This document shows, piece by piece, positions 4,515-7,552 of a stretch of DNA of 7,552 nt. This DNA comes from Desulfuromonadales bacterium (GTDB lineage: Bacteria; Desulfobacterota; Desulfuromonadia; Desulfuromonadales; UBA2294). The notes beneath the pieces were generated by a model that had not been told where the DNA came from, did not search any database, and saw only the letters and a program-made list of their open reading frames with translations. Positions within the stretch are counted from its first letter, which is position 1. Each line of letters opens with the position of its first letter. Both the position numbers and the translations under genes were made by a program. Where the stretch lies: positions 1 to 7,552 of the forward strand of contig JACUTX010000125.1 of NCBI GenBank assembly GCA_014859615.1. The letters run 5' to 3'.

Positions 4515-7496
4515 CTACAGCTCCCTGAGCGGCGCTTGCCACGCCTGTTTGAGATCTTGAAGTTTGGCTTTTAACAGCGTCTGGTCGTCGACACCGGTGA
4601 TGGTGAGAATCGGCTCGACGACAACGTCACCGATGCAGACGCAGGACTGACCGGCAAAGAGCGTCTCGAAGGCGTCGGCATGGTCAGAAGCGACGGTCAC
4701 CAGCAGGCGACTCTGTGACTCGGAGAAGAGGAGCGTATCGCTGCGCAGCCCGGATACCGTCAGAAGCGGGGCGAGATCGATCTGCATCCCGAAGCCTCCG
4801 GCAAAGGCGGTTTCAGCCAGAGCAACAGCGAGGCCGCCATCGGAAAGATCATGACACGAGGCGATCAGTTCCTGCTTTTGGGCGGCATTGACGGTACGAT
4901 AACGCTGCATGGCGACAGCCGCATCGACCTGCGGCACATTCCGTCCGAGATACCCCTGCATATCATAATATTCAGAAGCGCCGAGTTCATCGCGGGTGAC
5001 GCCGAGGAGATATACCTTGTCGCCCGCCGCCTTGGCATCCATGGTGGTCGCTTTGCGGATATCGTTAATTTTGCCGATGACGGAAAAGAGGACCGTCGGC
5101 GGAATCGAAATTTTTGTGTCGCCGATCTGATAATCGTTCTTCATCGAATCTTTACCGGAAATCAGTGGTACCCCGAAAGCGAGGCAGTAATCATACAGCG
5201 CCTTGTTGGCCCGGACCAGCTGTGCGGCCTTATATGGGCCGTCGGGTGTCTTGTCACTCAAAACCGGGTCACACCAGCAGAAATTATCGAGACCGGCAAC
5301 GTGCTCAAGATTCCCGCCAGTGGCGACATAATTACGCAGCCCCTCATCGATGGCGCTCGCCATCATGTGATAGGTGTCGATATCGGAGTAACGCGGACAG
5401 ATCCCGTGTGCAACCACAATCCCTTCGAACGAATCGAACAGCGGCCGGACAACAGCAGCATCAGACGGGCCATCGTTGGCAGCGCCGGTCAGCGGCTTGA
5501 CAACAGTACCGGCCTGAACTTCATGATCGTAGCGGCGCACGACCGACTCTTTGGAACAGATATTGAGCCGACCGAGAAGCTGCTTGAGAACCGCTTCGAG
5601 ATCGGACGGCACGGCAAACTGTGGCTCGGTGTGCGGCTTCTCTTCCCAGATTGCCGGAATAAGCAGCTGCGGGACGCCGTTATGGATAAAATCCATATCG
5701 AGGCAGGTGACGGTTTTCCCCTCATAAAGACAGTGAAACAGACCGTTGTCGGTAAAGATGCCGAGATCCGACGCTTCGACATCCATCTCTCTGGCCAGAG
5801 CGAAGAACGGTTCGAGTTTATCCGGGGGGACAGCCAGAGTCATCCTCTCCTGTGCTTCGGAGATCAGAATCTCCCACGGCTGCAGACCGGGATATTTGAG
5901 CGGGGCACGATCGAGATGCATCTCGAAACCACCGGTAAACTCCCCCATCTCGCCGACCGACGACGACAAGCCACCGGCGCCGTTGTCGGTAATGGCGTTG
6001 TAAAGGCCGCGATCGCGGGCGATAATCAAAAAATCGAACATCCGCTTCTGGGTGATCGGATCACCGATCTGCACCGCTGTGACAGGGGAATTTTCGTGCA
6101 GCTCTTCTGAAGAGAACGTAGCGCCGTGGATGCCGTCTTTGCCGATGCGGCCACCGGTCATGATGATATGATCACCGACCAGCGCCTTTTTTTCGTGTCC
6201 CGGTCTGCCGTTGAGCGTGCGCGGCATCAGTGCCCCGGTGCCACAGTAGACCAGCGGCTTGCCAGCAAAGCGAGAATCAAACTGGATGGAGCCGTTAACC
6301 GTCGGGATCCCCGATTTATTCCCCCCGTGTTCGACCCCTTCGACCACCCCTTCAAAGATCCGGCGCGGATGAAGCAGACGCGGCGGAAGCGGTTGGTCGT
6401 AAAAAGGGGAAGCGAAGCAGAAGACATCGGTATTAAAGATCAGTCGTGCTCCCATACCGGTGCCGAACGGATCACGATTACAGCCGACGATTCCGGTCAG
6501 AGCACCGCCGTACGGATCGAGCGCACTCGGGGAATTGTGTGTTTCGACCTTGAAAACCATACTCCAGTCGTCGTTGAATTTGACGACCCCGGCGTTATCC
6601 TTGAAGACCGACAGACAGATGTCATCGGCACCGCGAGCAGCGCGAATATCGGCCGTCGCCTGCATGATGTACGATTTGAACAGGGAGTTGATAATCTCTT
6701 TGTTCCCCGTGCCGTCATCATATTCAATTCTGGCGGAAAAAATCTTGTGTTTGCAGTGCTCGCTCCAGGTCTGGGCGAGCGCTTCGAGCTCGGCGTCGGT
6801 CAGTTTATCACCGAGACCGTACTGTTTGCGTTTCGCAATCACTTCAGGGTCACGGATGTGGGCGGCGATGGTCTTCATCTCTTCAAGATTGAGCGCCAGC
6901 ATACCGTCGCGGCTGATCTGCAGCAGCGCCTCATCACTCACATCCAGATCGATCAGAGCCCCTTCTGGCCGGCTCCCGACCGCGACTTTCGGCGTAGTCG
7001 CCACAATACCCCCTGCCTGTTTGAAGGCGGCAGCATCCATGATCGTCCAGCGTTGAATCAGACCGTTGGCTAAAAATCCGCTCGCGATCTTTTCAGCCAG
7101 CGGGTGATCGAGCTGGCCATTGAGTAAATACTGCACCGAGGTGTAGACCGCTTCACCGGCGGCAAACAGACGCCCGGTCTGGTACTGTATCGCCTCCCGG
7201 GCCGTACGACCGACATTATCGGTGACACCGGGACGAAAACCGACCTCAATCAGCATATCGAACGCAGCAGCCAGCGGTTGATCGACCACAAAATCCTGGA
7301 TGATCGGATCACTGAACGGACCGGCCGCAGCCGCGACAATCTCAGCGGGACTGAGCTGCGCATCGACGGTATAGACATCGACAGTCCGAACCGAATCGAG
7401 CTCGATTCCGAGATGTTCCCTGATCTGGCGCTTCACCCGCTCACCACGGGCGTCGATCACACCTTGCTTCAGGCCGACCAATATCCGGTTTGCCAT
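4515..7496 (-). CDS. purL: FGAM synthase synthetase subunit, PurS-PurL fusion
   Basis: Encodes 993 residues. The ATP-dependent enzyme amidates FGAR to FGAM using ammonia from PurQ. Residues 1-75 look like PurS (MANRILVGLKQGVIDARGER), and about 75-170 look like a second PurS-like unit (RPGVTDNVGRTAREAIQ), mimicking the PurS dimer. The PurL part follows: linker helices, then WSEHCKHK (244-251, with catalytic-region His247), KVETHNSPSALDPYGGALTG (316-335), GIHGATFSS (455-463), SEAQERM (546-552), GKDSM (781-785) and CHDLSDGGLAVALAE (881-895), giving the two AIR-synthase-like halves. There is no C-terminal glutaminase, consistent with the separate purQ next door; size is between small PurL (about 730) and E. 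coli PurL (about 1300). AAGGAG, 6 nt before the ATG at 7496, fixes the start. First gene of the visible purSL-purQ-purF cluster. Confidence 0.97.
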   Translation of the reverse strand: MANRILVGLKQGVIDARGERVKRQIREHLGIELDSVRTVDVYTVDAQLSPAEIVAAAAGPFSDPIIQDFVVDQPLAAAFDMLIEVGFRPGVTDNVGRTAREAIQYQTGRLFAAGEAVYTSVQYLLNGQLDHPLAEKIASGFLANGLIQRWTIMDAAAFKQAGGIVATTPKVAVGSRPEGALIDLDVSDEALLQISRDGMLALNLEEMKTIAAHIRDPEVIAKRKQYGLGDKLTDAELEALAQTWSEHCKHKIFSARIEYDDGTGNKEIINSLFKSYIMQATADIRAARGADDICLSVFKDNAGVVKFNDDWSMVFKVETHNSPSALDPYGGALTGIVGCNRDPFGTGMGARLIFNTDVFCFASPFYDQPLPPRLLHPRRIFEGVVEGVEHGGNKSGIPTVNGSIQFDSRFAGKPLVYCGTGALMPRTLNGRPGHEKKALVGDHIIMTGGRIGKDGIHGATFSSEELHENSPVTAVQIGDPITQKRMFDFLIIARDRGLYNAITDNGAGGLSSSVGEMGEFTGGFEMHLDRAPLKYPGLQPWEILISEAQERMTLAVPPDKLEPFFALAREMDVEASDLGIFTDNGLFHCLYEGKTVTCLDMDFIHNGVPQLLIPAIWEEKPHTEPQFAVPSDLEAVLKQLLGRLNICSKESVVRRYDHEVQAGTVVKPLTGAANDGPSDAAVVRPLFDSFEGIVVAHGICPRYSDIDTYHMMASAIDEGLRNYVATGGNLEHVAGLDNFCWCDPVLSDKTPDGPYKAAQLVRANKALYDYCLAFGVPLISGKDSMKNDYQIGDTKISIPPTVLFSVIGKINDIRKATTMDAKAAGDKVYLLGVTRDELGASEYYDMQGYLGRNVPQVDAAVAMQRYRTVNAAQKQELIASCHDLSDGGLAVALAETAFAGGFGMQIDLAPLLTVSGLRSDTLLFSESQSRLLVTVASDHADAFETLFAGQSCVCIGDVVVEPILTITGVDDQTLLKAKLQDLKQAWQAPLREL

Positions 7497-7501
7497 TTAA
7501 A

Positions 7502-7508
7502 ACTCCTT
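7502..7508 (-). promoter_or_regulatory. Ribosome binding site of purSL
   Basis: AAGGAGT on the coding strand, 6 nt from the ATG at 7494-7496. An in-frame start elsewhere is not needed, since the protein begins directly with the PurS-like strand. A TATAGA hexamer (7516-7521) lies just upstream and could be a -10 box, but no acceptable -35 accompanies it at 16-18 bp. Confidence 0.7.
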
Positions 7509-7535
7509 ACAATCTCTATATTTCAGAAGTGAAAA

Positions 7536-7551
7536 TTGCAGATAACTGCAA
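7536..7551. promoter_or_regulatory. Perfect short inverted repeat upstream of purSL
   Basis: TTGCAG (7536-7541), four bases, CTGCAA (7546-7551): a perfect 6-bp inverted repeat 40-55 bp before the purSL ATG. The location suits an operator overlapping or just upstream of a promoter. It does not match the E. coli PurR box (core CGTTTGCG-like) or the Bacillus PurBox (CCGAAC core). It could also be the end of a structure reaching outside the window. Regulatory role is inference. Confidence 0.35.
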
Positions 7552-7552
7552 A

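Noticed and set aside
3626..4528. Plus-strand open frame of 300 codons opposite purQ
   Set aside because: Antisense shadow of purQ; no domain and its start lies in the purQ-purF gap without a convincing ribosome binding site.
4851..6110. Plus-strand open frame of 419 codons opposite purSL, and a similar one at 6126-7073
   Set aside because: Both mirror the purSL reading frame; the translations show no family signature, whereas the minus strand is a clear FGAM synthase.
7497..7552. Purine riboswitch or PurR box ahead of purSL
   Set aside because: Only 56 bases are available, too short for a purine aptamer, and no match to known PurR or PurBox operators is present.

Overview
The window reads as an ordinary chromosomal nucleotide-biosynthesis locus of a bacterium. 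Four complete minus-strand genes, in transcription order, are a PurS-PurL fusion (FGAM synthase synthetase subunit), purQ (its glutaminase subunit), purF (amidophosphoribosyltransferase) and pyrE (orotate phosphoribosyltransferase). The PurSL-plus-separate-PurQ arrangement, the iron-sulphur-type PurF with a short propeptide, moderate GC content and a small hemerythrin-like protein fit a deltaproteobacterial (Desulfuromonadales/Geobacter-like) anaerobe. That taxonomic guess is inference from family knowledge and was not tested by a search.

Layout, left to right: the C-terminal end of a plus-strand gene that begins outside the window (1-248, possibly RdgC-like). It converges, 11 bp away, on a minus-strand gene for a 141-residue hemerythrin-like helical protein (260-685), which has its own recognisable promoter (724-751). 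A non-coding stretch (686-1168) follows, carrying two copies of an 84-85 bp palindromic REP/MITE-like element and the rho-independent terminator of pyrE. pyrE is at 1169-1753. A second non-coding stretch (1754-2204) holds three phased GATAA repeats, a third palindromic element and copies of a different CTTTGCG-type repeat. purF (2205-3611), purQ (3689-4513) and purSL (4515-7496) fill the rest. The last 56 bases upstream of purSL contain a good ribosome binding site and a perfect short inverted repeat.

Together PurF catalyses the committed first step of purine synthesis, and PurSL plus PurQ catalyse the fourth (FGAR to FGAM, with PurQ supplying ammonia from glutamine). PyrE uses the same PRPP co-substrate for pyrimidine synthesis. 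purSL and purQ are separated by one base and are probably translationally coupled; purF follows after 77 bp. pyrE lies 451 bp further on and may have its own promoter, since a repeat-rich gap separates it from purF.

I see no CRISPR array, transposase, phage gene, tRNA, riboswitch or new defence-like system. The most notable non-routine content is the intergenic repeat families and the similarity between the pyrE terminator stem and the core of the palindromic element.
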